Source: Gammaproteobacteria bacterium (GTDB lineage: Bacteria > Pseudomonadota > Gammaproteobacteria > Pseudomonadales > Pseudohongiellaceae). Taken from it: a stretch of DNA of 59,184 nt. The notes beneath the pieces were generated by a model. It was given only the letters and a program-made list of their open reading frames with translations. It made no database searches and was not told where the DNA came from. Below are positions 44,123 to 53,444 of this stretch, one piece after another. The stretch covers positions 1-59,184 of the forward strand of contig JAUSMU010000251.1 of NCBI GenBank assembly GCA_030645995.1, read 5' to 3'. Position 1 is the stretch's first letter; each line of letters starts with the position of its first letter. A program made the position numbers and the translations under genes.

Positions 44123-44211
44123 GTCTTACTCCTCTTGACTGTTGCCAGTACTTAACTTAACCATTACGAAAGTAGTGTATGCCTTACATCCTTAACCAGT
44201 AATGAACAACC

Positions 44212-44667
44212 TTACTGAGCCTGCCCTGAAATGTACTCGACCAACGCCGCCATATTTTCATCGGTGCAGGTCATGCACATTCCTTTCGCAGGCATGGCGT
44301 TGATGCCAGTGATCGCGTTCTGCACCACTGTCTCGAAGCCTTTGGCAGCGATTCTGCCTGACCAGGCATCCGCATCACCAAACTTGGGCGCGCCAGCCAT
44401 GCCGGACGCGTGACACATTGCACAGGTCTGCGTGTAAACCTGCTCTGCACTGAACTCACCAGTAGCCGCCGCAGCGACTTGCGCGGGTGCTGCACCGCCG
44501 CTGGCACACGCTTGGCCAGCCAAGCACACTTCGCCGATCGGCTTAAGACGTTCAGCAACCTGTTGATCCAGGGTTTGCGCCGCCAGAGAACCTGCGAACA
44601 CGACACTCAGAACCAGCAGGCTGAGCTTAACAAAACGAAAGCGGATAACGCTGTTGAAAACTGCCAC
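44212..44667 (-). CDS. Cytochrome c5-like protein 2
   Basis: About 151 residues from GTG 44667 (AGAGGA upstream), with a signal peptide (LSLLVLSVVFAGSLAAQ), a linker of Ala/Gly/Pro with CLAGQACASG, then the haem site CAMCH, NAMPAKG and CMTCTDENMAALVEYI. Same family as the next gene. The extra N-terminal cysteine pair may form a disulphide. Periplasmic electron carrier by family. Confidence 0.85.
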   Translation of the reverse strand: MAVFNSVIRFRFVKLSLLVLSVVFAGSLAAQTLDQQVAERLKPIGEVCLAGQACASGGAAPAQVAAAATGEFSAEQVYTQTCAMCHASGMAGAPKFGDADAWSGRIAAKGFETVVQNAITGINAMPAKGMCMTCTDENMAALVEYISGQAQ

Positions 44668-44854
44668 TCTTAGATCCTCTTGAATTGACCAACCTGATAC
44701 AGATGTCTGGACTGCAGCCCGTGACTCGCAGGCGCGAATAGTTACCGTCGGATAAGCAATTTCCGCTTTCCTGGACGTTGGTGATTGCGAGATGCGCGGC
44801 ATTATAGCCGTAATTCGCGCTGTCTGGAACTAGACATCTTGCGTCGAACTGTAA

Positions 44855-46330
44855 TCACGGAGAGACGACCAGACTGATGGGCTCTCGATGAAAATACAGT
44901 TCATTGGGTTGGCTGCTGAGGCCATATCCGATTAGAAACCTGACATTGATCTGTCTGAGCCCCAGTTCTGACGCCACAATATCACTGAGAACGTCTATCG
45001 TCTCACTGCTGCCGAGCACCTTGGCGGTAATAATTGGTACAGGAGAGCTCTGCGGACCCAGTGGCAGGAACTGCCCCTCCAGGTTCTTCACCAGGATCTC
45101 GCCATTGTCGAGCACGGCGGCCACAACCAGAAAGCCAGCCTTGTTGCGGTGCAGCGGATCAATATCGATGCGCCCGACAACATCGAAGCGCTGTGTCGAG
45201 GTTACTTCATTTCCGAAGGTCTCGCCCTCGTCCGTGGTCACTCCTCCGAAGAAGCCAGCCGCTGCGGTGCCACCGAGAAGGCTCGCCGGACGCCCAAGTG
45301 CAAGCGGCTCCGTGTTGGTATAGCTCATGGTCAGGCTGTATGGCCCGACATTCTTGCAGGTAGAGTTGAATTCCGGGCTGGGCGAATAGGTAAAGGTGTT
45401 GGCAAGCACGGCATAAGTACCGGCCGGCAATGTCGTCCGAATCTGCGAGTGGCAACTTCCCCCCATTTCACCGGCATGTACTAACACTGCCGATCTGGCA
45501 TCCATAAGCACGAGAACCGAGTCCAGGACGGAGGACTGCATGTTCAGGACAATGGACGTCGATTGCAGAAGCTCAAATTCATAGACATCCGCGAGGCTGG
45601 TATCTGTACCTCCCCCGACCAATTCCTTCACGATGCAATCTCCATTTGCAAGCCGCCCGCCCACCGCACCGAAACTCAGCGTACTGACCTGACAGTTGCT
45701 GTAGCCACCGTATAGCTTGTTGGCTCCGTCGATATCGTCTGCCTGAAGAGTGAAGGTACTGCCGATATTGGGTCGCATGATGGCGGCACGCGTGTCCTCA
45801 TGCCCCATGCCCATGACATGACCCAGCTCATGGAGGGCGACGCGAGTGAAATCAGTGCCAGAGGCGCCACTCGCCGGGCCGTCGTAGATATCGAAGGCCT
45901 TGCCCTTGTTGAACACCATGTCCGCTTCGGTGATATCGAGGGCGCCGAGCCTATTGGATTCCGTGTAGACCAGCGTGACGGCGAGGACGTTGAGCCCATA
46001 GGCATTCCCACACACATCGCTGGTAAAGTCTGCGCCATTGATGCCATCGCCGTCCCCGGCGGGGAAGTCACTGTTTGCCGGATTGTTGCGATACCCCACA
46101 CAGGGGTCTCGATAGTCGACCCTGGACTCGAATTTGAAAACGGTCTTTTCGTTCCATTCCTGAGCGGCATCACGCAATGCCTGACTCCAGCTCAAGCCAC
46201 TGGCTGCGGTGCCGGGAATGGAAGTGTAGAGATGCGTCTTGGCGCCGGGCCACTTGGCGCCGTTGATATTGAAACCCAGGGCAGAAATACTGAGCGCAGT
46301 CAGGACGACGGCGACGATCCATCTGTTCAT
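44855..46330 (-). CDS. Secreted matrixin-like metalloprotease
   Basis: A 491-residue protein with a signal peptide (MNRWIVAVVLTALSISALG) and an M10-type catalytic domain: VALHELGHVMGMGHED has the HExxHxxGxxH zinc site, followed by a methionine in AAIMRPNIG (Met-turn). The C-terminal 270 residues include a beta domain (ADVYEFELLQSTSIVLNMQ, TTLPAGTYAVLANTF) like PPC domains and an extra unknown part. Secreted protease. Cotranscribed with the exported protein 20 bases upstream. Confidence 0.85.
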   Translation of the reverse strand: MNRWIVAVVLTALSISALGFNINGAKWPGAKTHLYTSIPGTAASGLSWSQALRDAAQEWNEKTVFKFESRVDYRDPCVGYRNNPANSDFPAGDGDGINGADFTSDVCGNAYGLNVLAVTLVYTESNRLGALDITEADMVFNKGKAFDIYDGPASGASGTDFTRVALHELGHVMGMGHEDTRAAIMRPNIGSTFTLQADDIDGANKLYGGYSNCQVSTLSFGAVGGRLANGDCIVKELVGGGTDTSLADVYEFELLQSTSIVLNMQSSVLDSVLVLMDARSAVLVHAGEMGGSCHSQIRTTLPAGTYAVLANTFTYSPSPEFNSTCKNVGPYSLTMSYTNTEPLALGRPASLLGGTAAAGFFGGVTTDEGETFGNEVTSTQRFDVVGRIDIDPLHRNKAGFLVVAAVLDNGEILVKNLEGQFLPLGPQSSPVPIITAKVLGSSETIDVLSDIVASELGLRQINVRFLIGYGLSSQPNELYFHREPISLVVSP

Positions 46331-46349
46331 GTCTTGCTCGATCTCCCCA

Positions 46350-46997
46350 CTACGGACGTGCCAGCACTGAAAGAATGGAAGTCTTGAAGTCCTCGGCACT
46401 CATTGGCTGGCTCAGAAAACTGGGCGTACCAAAGGATTGCACTACCACGCCGTCGGCTCTTCCTGTCTCAAGGATATTCATGGGTTGCCCATTCGCAGCA
46501 GCCTGGGTATCGACTTCCAAGGCCAGCACAGGATCATGATCAGCGGTCGTCACCACAGTATCGCCATCCGGTTGCGTCTCTATCAGATAGCGCCCTTGAT
46601 CCCAGCCCAGCAATGGATTGACCTGAGCCTCAAGCAAGGTTTCGACAAAATAGAAGCCCGTCTCACCGACCTCTGGAATGGCCATGTCGGTGACCTCCAG
46701 CTGCCGGTCGCCCAAACGCCCACCCAAGAAACTCAATTCAATCTCGTCTTCTGCGAAGTCACCTTTGACCACATCGATAACCGCAAACGTGACCAAGGTC
46801 TTGATCATTTCTCCTGGTTGCTGGCGTGGCTCCACAGCAAGAACGCGCCCCTCGAAGATCAATTCCGCGCCCTCGGCCACCTCCCCGAAATTCATCTGCA
46901 ACAAGGTGCTGGCAACGGCGCTTGAATTAACGAGGAACGTCAGCAGCATGGCAACACTGAGCCTGCAAAGTGTCAGACGAAACGGGGTGAGACGCAT
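46350..46997 (-). CDS. Exported protein upstream of the matrixin
   Basis: A 215-residue protein with a signal peptide (LCRLSVAMLLTFLVNSSAVAS) and a beta-rich domain: GAELIFEGRVLAVEPRQ, TLVTFAVIDVVKGD, IELSFLGGR, ETGFYFVETLL. This pattern is common in small exported proteins found next to matrixins, possibly as inhibitor, chaperone or partner. No catalytic residues seen. Confidence 0.65.
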   Translation of the reverse strand: MRLTPFRLTLCRLSVAMLLTFLVNSSAVASTLLQMNFGEVAEGAELIFEGRVLAVEPRQQPGEMIKTLVTFAVIDVVKGDFAEDEIELSFLGGRLGDRQLEVTDMAIPEVGETGFYFVETLLEAQVNPLLGWDQGRYLIETQPDGDTVVTTADHDPVLALEVDTQAAANGQPMNILETGRADGVVVQSFGTPSFLSQPMSAEDFKTSILSVLARP

Positions 46998-47180
46998 ACT
47001 GTATATTCCTGGGACAACGGCCTGCGGCGAAGAATGCGGGCAAGTATGTCACACAATTTTGCCCCTCGTGTGGGCAAAAGAGTGATCAAATCCAGCAGTT
47101 CCGTCTCGGCAATGCTCAAGAATTCAGGTTTCTGGCCGCTGACAAAGTGTCTAACTCACTTAAGGCTTTACCTTGCCACC

Positions 47181-48863
47181 ATGATGCATTTGCTTCGCCA
47201 GGTCTGCTTCTTCGTCCTTCTGAGTGTCAGCCTGACCTCTCAGGCTGGGGTGCTTGAATTCACCGCTACAACTTTCAGTGGCGTCGAAGCCACCTCGCCG
47301 ATGACAATCACGGTAAGACGAACAGGAGTAGTGACGGCTGCCGCGACCGTGGTCGTCAAGTCTGCGGACGCCACCGCGAGCGCTGGGGCAGACTACACGG
47401 CCGTGACCACCACCTTGCGCTGGGCCGCTGGCGATGCCACCGACAAGACCGTCAGTCTGGCGCTCCTGGACGACAGAGTCAGTGAGGAAAGCGAGACGTT
47501 GACGCTGACCCTTTCCGACGTGACCGGAGATACCATTGGTGCCAATGCGCAGACCACTCTCACCATTGCCGATTTCGAGCAGGGCGCACTGCAATTTTCA
47601 GCGACCGACTATCAGGCGAACGAAGACGGAGGCACCGCGACCATTACCGTGCAACGCAGCGGCGGCAGCAACGGCAGCGCGACGATCAACTATGCGACCA
47701 CCAACAAGACCGCGACAGCACCCGATTACTACCTGACCAAGACCGGCACGCTGACCTTCGCCGAGGGCGTCACTTCGCAAACATTTGCAGTAACGATCAT
47801 CAACAACACACTCGGCCAGATCGACAGAACGGTCGGCCTGACGTTGAGCACTCCCGGCGGAGGTGCTCTCGCCGGTGAACGTGTCTCAGCCACGCTGACC
47901 ATCATCAACGACGACGCGGACTTCACCGCCGGGCTGACCAAAATCACCCCAACGCGCACAGGCGTGATACAGCCTGTTGTCATCAACCTCGCGCAGCCTT
48001 CGCCATTCAACACCAAGAATTCGCTGCTGCAGGCTATCAACCGTATTCCGGAACTGAGTATCACTGCGCTCGCCGCGTTGCAGAGCACAGCGGGTGTCGT
48101 GACGATTGCCGTGGGGGACGCGACCTTTCATCTCCTCCCCTATAACGGTTTCAAGGTCAGCGCTTCCACCAGTCCTGCGATCTACGTGAACCAGGACAGC
48201 AGCGGTCGCATTATCACGGACGAAGGATTGCAGGTCGGATTCCAGCCAGCGCTGGCCGCGGTTGATGTATTGCAGACGCAATTGACCGCGATGAAGCTGC
48301 CTAAACTCACTGTGACAGACCAAGGCAACATCACCGTGCAACGCAATCAAGGTCCGCCGCAATTGGATGTAGACAGCACTGGCAAGCTCGTCATCAACAA
48401 TGCATTTTATGACCGCTTCAACCTGCGCCCCCTGATCGTGTCGACGCTGGCAACGCCGGGTTCCACGGTCGGCGTCCATATGCACGCGCATCCAAACGCC
48501 GGGCTGCCCAATGAGATCTATCTGCGAGTGGTGTACAGCAGCGGCAATCAACTGCGGCAGCAGCTGTTGACCACGGCACCAGTGATTACAGAGGAGTTGA
48601 CCGCAGCGCTGCTGGCAATGAAAGACGTAACCAAAGTCCATCTTGAGGAATTCGGGGTAACCTCGTTTACGTTCAACGGTCGCCAACTTTACGTGTATGC
48701 GGATATGATCGTGAGACGAGTCGACCCGACGACTTATGCCGGATCGACGCTGAAAACGGGGTTATTCAATGTGAGTGATCTGAACGGCGATGGCAGCGAC
48801 GACTTTCGGATGGTGTACTCCAATGGCGATGAGCAGAATTTCTTTTATATCGCGCCGAAGTGA
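47181..48863 (+). CDS. Secreted Calx-beta domain protein
   Basis: About 560 residues from ATG 47181, with a signal peptide (LLRQVCFFVLLSVSLTSQA). Two Calx-beta domains follow, each ending in the usual acidic turn (SEESETLTLTLSDVTG; ERVSATLTIINDDAD). The C-terminal 300 residues have internal beta-alpha repeats with no known motif. Likely calcium-binding and surface or extracellular. An upstream ATG at 47112 in frame would add a non-signal leader and is less likely. Confidence 0.75.
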   Translation: MMHLLRQVCFFVLLSVSLTSQAGVLEFTATTFSGVEATSPMTITVRRTGVVTAAATVVVKSADATASAGADYTAVTTTLRWAAGDATDKTVSLALLDDRVSEESETLTLTLSDVTGDTIGANAQTTLTIADFEQGALQFSATDYQANEDGGTATITVQRSGGSNGSATINYATTNKTATAPDYYLTKTGTLTFAEGVTSQTFAVTIINNTLGQIDRTVGLTLSTPGGGALAGERVSATLTIINDDADFTAGLTKITPTRTGVIQPVVINLAQPSPFNTKNSLLQAINRIPELSITALAALQSTAGVVTIAVGDATFHLLPYNGFKVSASTSPAIYVNQDSSGRIITDEGLQVGFQPALAAVDVLQTQLTAMKLPKLTVTDQGNITVQRNQGPPQLDVDSTGKLVINNAFYDRFNLRPLIVSTLATPGSTVGVHMHAHPNAGLPNEIYLRVVYSSGNQLRQQLLTTAPVITEELTAALLAMKDVTKVHLEEFGVTSFTFNGRQLYVYADMIVRRVDPTTYAGSTLKTGLFNVSDLNGDGSDDFRMVYSNGDEQNFFYIAPK

Positions 48864-48877
48864 ATCAATCGCCTGCC

Positions 48878-48895
48878 CCTGTGGGAGCGGGCGAC
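48878..48895 (+). repeat. REP-like repeat 2
   Basis: CCTGTGGGAGCGGGCGAC between convergent genes; the core is shared with the repeats at 43664 and 50031. Confidence 0.5.
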
Positions 48896-48910
48896 ATTGT
48901 ATCTGTCGGA

Positions 48911-49993
48911 TTAAAAGCCTTGGCGGTAGCTGCCATCCAGAATTTTCTGCCACCACGCCTCGTTGTCCAGATACCACTGCACAGTCTTGCGCAGCCCCTC
49001 GTCGAACCCGGCCAGAGGTTGGTAGCCCAACTCACTCATGATCTTGCCAGCATTGATGGCGTAGCGGGTGTCGTGGCCGGGCCTGTCGGTCACGAAAGTG
49101 ATCAGGCTTGCACCGGGCTTGCCTTTGGCGGCCGGGCAGGCCGGGAAGCGCGCGCGCAGTGACGCATCGGCGGCAAACAACTCATCCACCAGCCGACACA
49201 ACAGCTTCACGGTGTCGATATTCGCCCACTCGTTGTTGCCGCCGATGTTGTAAGTCTCGCCGGGGCGACCCCTGCTGACCACCAGATCGATGCCTCGGGC
49301 ATGGTCGTCCACATACAGCCAATCGCGGATCTGCTGCCCATCGCCGTAGATCGGCAGGGCTTTGCCATGCAGGATGTTGAGCAGACACAGGGGAATCAGC
49401 TTTTCCGGGAAGTGGTAGGGGCCATAGTTGTTGGAGCAATTGCTGGTGGTCACCCGCAGACCGAAAGTATGGTGATAGGCGCGCACCAGATGGTCGGACG
49501 CGGCCTTGCTCGCGGCATAGGGAGAGTTCGGCGCGTAAGGCGTGGTCTCCGTGAAGGCGGGATCTTTGGGGCCGAGCGTGCCATACACTTCGTCAGTGGA
49601 GACATGATGGAAGTGATGGGGCTTCTTCTCGGGCTGATCCAGCCAGCACTTCTTGGCCGCCTTCAGCAGGCTGTGAGTGCCGACGATATTGGTGCTGATG
49701 AAGGCATCCGGGCCGGTGATGGAGCGATCGACGTGGCTCTCCGCGGCGAAGTGGATGATCGTGTTGATGTCATGCTGCGTGAGCAACTGTTCCACCAGTG
49801 CCTGGTCGCAGATGTCGCCCTGCACGAAGGTGAAGCGCGCGTTATCCCAGACGTCGCGCAGGTTCCAGGTATTGCCCGCGTAGGTGAGGGCGTCCAGAGC
49901 AATCAGGCGGTCCTGCGGGTAGCGCTGCAGCCAGTAGTGCGTGAAGTTGGCGCCGATGAAGCCGACCGCGCCAGTGACCAGAACGTTTCGCAT
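48911..49993 (-). CDS. rfbB: dTDP-glucose 4,6-dehydratase
   Basis: A 360-residue SDR enzyme: MRNVLVTGAVGFIGANFTHY (NAD-binding), HFAAESHVDRSI, STDEVYG with the catalytic Thr-Asp-Glu, and YAASKAASDHLVRAY with Tyr/Lys. Second step of dTDP-L-rhamnose synthesis. Last gene of the minus-strand rhamnose operon; separated from rfbD by a perfect REP-like palindrome. Confidence 0.93.
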   Translation of the reverse strand: MRNVLVTGAVGFIGANFTHYWLQRYPQDRLIALDALTYAGNTWNLRDVWDNARFTFVQGDICDQALVEQLLTQHDINTIIHFAAESHVDRSITGPDAFISTNIVGTHSLLKAAKKCWLDQPEKKPHHFHHVSTDEVYGTLGPKDPAFTETTPYAPNSPYAASKAASDHLVRAYHHTFGLRVTTSNCSNNYGPYHFPEKLIPLCLLNILHGKALPIYGDGQQIRDWLYVDDHARGIDLVVSRGRPGETYNIGGNNEWANIDTVKLLCRLVDELFAADASLRARFPACPAAKGKPGASLITFVTDRPGHDTRYAINAGKIMSELGYQPLAGFDEGLRKTVQWYLDNEAWWQKILDGSYRQGF

Positions 49994-50030
49994 TGTTTCT
50001 TGTTCCCAGTAGTCAAACATTATCGCGGAC

Positions 50031-50058
50031 TGTGGGAGCTTGCAGGCAAGCTCCCACA
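50031..50058. repeat. REP-like palindrome 3
   Basis: TGTGGGAGCTTGC and GCAAGCTCCCACA are perfect 13-base arms with a two-base loop. It lies between rfbD and rfbB and may stabilise or attenuate the operon mRNA. Confidence 0.7.
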
Positions 50059-50063
50059 AAAGG

Positions 50064-50942
50064 CTAACCTTCGCTCATTCTCTTGAGCACATCGCGCAGC
50101 GCCGTGCGCCAATGCATCTGCGGGCACCCCAGCTCCGTCAGCGCGCGTGACTTGTCCAGCACACTGTAAGTCGGCCGCCGAGCGGGCGTCGGATACTTCA
50201 CCGTCGGTATCGGATTTATGGGAATGGCGCGATCCAGGATCGAAAGTGCAAGCGCCTCTTCCTGAATGGCGACGGCGAAGTCATACCAGCTGGCTACTCC
50301 GGCATCGGTCCAGTGATAGATACCCTCCGGCTTGTCCGCCTGCACCAGCGCTTGCAGGCACTGCGCCAAAGTGGCGGTCGAGCAGGGCGTGCCGATCTGG
50401 TCGTCAACGACGTTCAGCATTTCACGCTCGCGCAGCAGGCGCAGCATGGTCTTCATGAAATTGGTGTTGTAGGGCGAATACAGCCAGGCCGTGCGTACTA
50501 TCGAGGCGTTGCCAGGCAATAGCGTCGCTATCACCCGTTCGCCCGCCAGCTTGCTCTGGCCATAGATGCTCAACGGGGCCACCGGGTCGTCGACACGGTA
50601 AGGCTGATTCTTCTCGCCGTTGAAGACGAAGTCTGTTGAGATGTGGATCAGGTGCGTGCCACTGCTCTTGCACCACTGGGCGAGATGCTTCACGCCCTGT
50701 TCGTTGATGGCGTAAGCCTCTGCCGCATTGCTCTCGGCAGCATCCACCGCCGTGTAGGCAGCAGTGTTGATGACGATATCGGGCTTGAGAGACTCAAGAG
50801 TGGCGGTGACGCTGGCCTGATCGGTGATGTCCAGCTCGTCCCGACTCAGAGGGAACAGAAGGTTGGACTCAGCTAGCTCACAACGCACCAGCGTCTGGCC
50901 AAGCTGGCCGTTGGCTCCGGTAATGACGATTCTTTTTTGCAT
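50064..50942 (-). CDS. rfbD: dTDP-4-dehydrorhamnose reductase
   Basis: A 292-residue SDR: IVITGANGQLGQTLV, NTAAYTAVDAAES, HISTDFVFNG, YGQSKLAGE with the catalytic Tyr/Lys. Final reduction to dTDP-L-rhamnose. ATG 50942 has AGGAG upstream. Lies between rfbC and rfbB. Confidence 0.92.
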   Translation of the reverse strand: MQKRIVITGANGQLGQTLVRCELAESNLLFPLSRDELDITDQASVTATLESLKPDIVINTAAYTAVDAAESNAAEAYAINEQGVKHLAQWCKSSGTHLIHISTDFVFNGEKNQPYRVDDPVAPLSIYGQSKLAGERVIATLLPGNASIVRTAWLYSPYNTNFMKTMLRLLREREMLNVVDDQIGTPCSTATLAQCLQALVQADKPEGIYHWTDAGVASWYDFAVAIQEEALALSILDRAIPINPIPTVKYPTPARRPTYSVLDKSRALTELGCPQMHWRTALRDVLKRMSEG

Positions 50943-51012
50943 CGATCGCTCGCTCCTCGCGCATCTCCTCGCGCATGTCCCTGCTGATGTGTGGTGCCGC
51001 CAGCACCATAGA

Positions 51013-51567
51013 CTAGTCGTAAACCGGCGCCTCGGCAAAGACCCGGGCATTGCGATCCTTGTCGGAGAGCACTGGCTCTGCTACTCCGGCCTTCTCCAAA
51101 GGCCACGCAATCGCCAGTGCCGGGTCGTTCCACAGCAAGGAGTGCTCGTCGGCCGGGGCATAGTAGTCCGTGCACTTGTAGACCATCTCGGCGCTGTCGC
51201 TGGTGACGATGAAGCCATGCGCGAAGCCCGGTGGCACCCACAATTGGCGGTGGTTGTCGGCGGAAAGGAATTCGCCCACCCACTGCCCGAACGTCGGCGA
51301 GTTGCGGCGCATGTCGACGGCGACGTCGTAGATCTCGCCCGCAATGACGCGCACCAGTTTGCCCTGTGGTTGCTGCAGCTGGTAGTGCAGGCCGCGCAGA
51401 ATGCCTCTTGCGGACTTGCTGTGGTTATCCTGCACGAAGGAGACGCCCGGCACGATATTTTCGAAGGTCGACGCTCGCCACGTTTCCATGAAAAAGCCGC
51501 GATGATCGCCATGCAGACGTGGTTCAAGGAGGAGGATATCGGGAATGCGGGTAGGGGTGATGTTCAA
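51013..51567 (-). CDS. rfbC: dTDP-4-dehydrorhamnose 3,5-epimerase
   Basis: A 184-residue RmlC cupin: EPRLHGDHRGFFMETW, VQDNHSKSARGILRGLHYQ (His active site), GEIYDVAVDMR, WVPPGFAHGF. Full length for the family. Third gene of the pathway; rfbA is not within the window. Confidence 0.93.
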   Translation of the reverse strand: MNITPTRIPDILLLEPRLHGDHRGFFMETWRASTFENIVPGVSFVQDNHSKSARGILRGLHYQLQQPQGKLVRVIAGEIYDVAVDMRRNSPTFGQWVGEFLSADNHRQLWVPPGFAHGFIVTSDSAEMVYKCTDYYAPADEHSLLWNDPALAIAWPLEKAGVAEPVLSDKDRNARVFAEAPVYD

Positions 51568-51585
51568 TCGACGGCCTTCTGCTTC

Positions 51586-52590
51586 TCAGGGTTGGTCATG
51601 TTCTGTGGTACTGGTTTCGGTGGCTCTGGGTTCACTGTGCTTGAGCTGCTGCAGTATCGCAGGCAGTTCATCGGTGAAGGAGGCGGCGGGATTATAGCCC
51701 AATTCTTTTTGAATATTCTCGCAGGAGAAGACGCTGTCCGTGGTCAGCGCGCGATAGGAACGCAGACCCGGGGCATTGCGCAGGCGCAGTGCGCGGCTCA
51801 GCACCTCCAGCGCGGCGGCTCCGCACCACAATACAAACTGCGGCGTTTGCCAGCGCGGCACCGAACGCCCAAGCGCGCGCCGCACACTCACCTCTATCCC
51901 TTTCATTGTGTAGGCGCGACCGTCGGTGACAACGTAAACCCTGCCATTCGCTTGTGGTGCAGCGGCAGCCAGCAGCGCTGCTTCACACAGATCGTGCTGC
52001 CCCACCAGTGAAATGGCCGCGCCTGGGGTCGGCAGCGGAGGGAAGACTCCGCGCTCGATGAGGCGAATCATGGTCAGCAGATTGCCTTTCATGCCGAGAC
52101 CATAGACGTTCGCCGGACGCAGACAGCAGACCTCAATCCTGCCCTCCCGAGCGGCAGTAAGCAGTAGTTCCTCGGCCTCGCGCTTGGCGCTGCCATAGGC
52201 GGTCAGTGCCACCTGGCTGTCATCCGCATGGATGCTGCTGAAGTAGACAATGCGCCGGACGCCGCCTTTTACGGCAGCTGCCAACAACACGCGCGTGCCC
52301 TCGACATTGGTGGCCCGCATCTGCTCCAGGTCGTGCTGATTGACGTGCGCATAGGCCGCCAGATGAAACACCGTGTCCACACCATCACACGCCCGCGCCA
52401 GCAATGCTTCGTCACGCATATCACCCTGGAAATGGCGAATTTCCTGCGCGTCCGGCCCCGCAAGGGCGGCGCGGCGCGACAGTGTCCGCACTTGGCAGCC
52501 ACGCGCCAGCAAGCGCCGCGTCAGCGCCTGCCCGATAAAGCCGGTAGCACCTGTAACGAGCACGACGCTGTTGGACTCAAGCATGTTCAC
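51586..52590 (-). CDS. NAD-dependent sugar epimerase/dehydratase
   Basis: A 334-residue extended SDR: VVLVTGATGFIGQALTRRLL, VFHLAAYAHV, SSIHADDS, and TAYGSAKREAEELL with Tyr/Lys. It resembles UDP-glucose 4-epimerase-like proteins in polysaccharide clusters. ATGA overlap with the glycosyltransferase gene upstream. Probably supplies another nucleotide sugar; substrate not evident. Confidence 0.8.
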   Translation of the reverse strand: MNMLESNSVVLVTGATGFIGQALTRRLLARGCQVRTLSRRAALAGPDAQEIRHFQGDMRDEALLARACDGVDTVFHLAAYAHVNQHDLEQMRATNVEGTRVLLAAAVKGGVRRIVYFSSIHADDSQVALTAYGSAKREAEELLLTAAREGRIEVCCLRPANVYGLGMKGNLLTMIRLIERGVFPPLPTPGAAISLVGQHDLCEAALLAAAAPQANGRVYVVTDGRAYTMKGIEVSVRRALGRSVPRWQTPQFVLWCGAAALEVLSRALRLRNAPGLRSYRALTTDSVFSCENIQKELGYNPAASFTDELPAILQQLKHSEPRATETSTTEHDQP

Positions 52591-53435
52591 AGGAACCGCC
52601 AGCCATGGGTGTTATAGAAAAGAATGCCAGAACGCACGAACATCCCGATGTGGCGCAGCCCCTTGCTGGCACTGTCGCCGCCAAGATGCGTAATGTGCAT
52701 CGTGGGTAGATAGGCCAGTGTTCCCTTGTCGTGCACACGCAACGACAGGTCGAAGTCTTCGAAATAAAGGAAGTAGCGTGCATCAAAACCGCCAACCGAC
52801 CGCAAAACCGAGGTACGGAAGAGCATGAAGCAACCGCTGATGATGGGGATGCCCGTGCTCGGCTCCTGTTCGGAAAGCTCACGCATCTCATAGTGCGCCA
52901 GGCGCCGCTCGAAGGCCCGTCTGACAGCCGCAGGCGCGAAGCCACGCAGAAGGAAATCCAGAACGGAAGGGAAGCGCTTGCAGACGTATTGCTTGTGACC
53001 CTCGCCATCGTGAACAGCTGGGCTGAGAGCGGCGACTGCGGGATTCTGCATCATGTAGCGCAGCCCAAGACCGAGGGCATCCTGTGCCAGCGTCACATCC
53101 GGGTTGAGTATCAAGTGATAGTCTGTGTTCGCTGCAGATATCGAGAGGTTGTGCCCACGGCCATAGCCCACATTGCCATGTCCCTCCAGCAGTCGTACTT
53201 CTACCGATTGTGCAGCAGCCTCTGCAGCCAACTGCCCGACCATTGCCGACAAAACGGGGTCTGCATCTGCGTTGTTGATGATATCAACTCGGGCGGACTG
53301 CAATTCTCCAGCCGCAACGGCGACGGCAATCGCTCCGAGCAGCGAGCGCAGTCCAGACAGCAAGATCGCCGTGTCCGTCTTGTAGATAACGACGGACACG
53401 GAAAGCGTTGGCACGTGTTTCGGATTGTTGATCAC
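52587..53435 (-). CDS. Family 2 glycosyltransferase
   Basis: A 282-residue GT-A glycosyltransferase: VSVVIYKTDTAILLSGL, GNVGYGRGHN, YHLILNPDVTL (D-x-D-like), GCFMLFRTSVLRSVGGFDARYFLYFEDFDL (segments GGFDARYFLYFEDFDLSLR). This is the pattern of rhamnosyltransferases, fitting the dTDP-rhamnose genes downstream in the same operon. Cytoplasmic or membrane-peripheral. Confidence 0.85.
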   Translation of the reverse strand: MINNPKHVPTLSVSVVIYKTDTAILLSGLRSLLGAIAVAVAAGELQSARVDIINNADADPVLSAMVGQLAAEAAAQSVEVRLLEGHGNVGYGRGHNLSISAANTDYHLILNPDVTLAQDALGLGLRYMMQNPAVAALSPAVHDGEGHKQYVCKRFPSVLDFLLRGFAPAAVRRAFERRLAHYEMRELSEQEPSTGIPIISGCFMLFRTSVLRSVGGFDARYFLYFEDFDLSLRVHDKGTLAYLPTMHITHLGGDSASKGLRHIGMFVRSGILFYNTHGWRFL

Positions 53436-53444
53436 AATGGCAGG

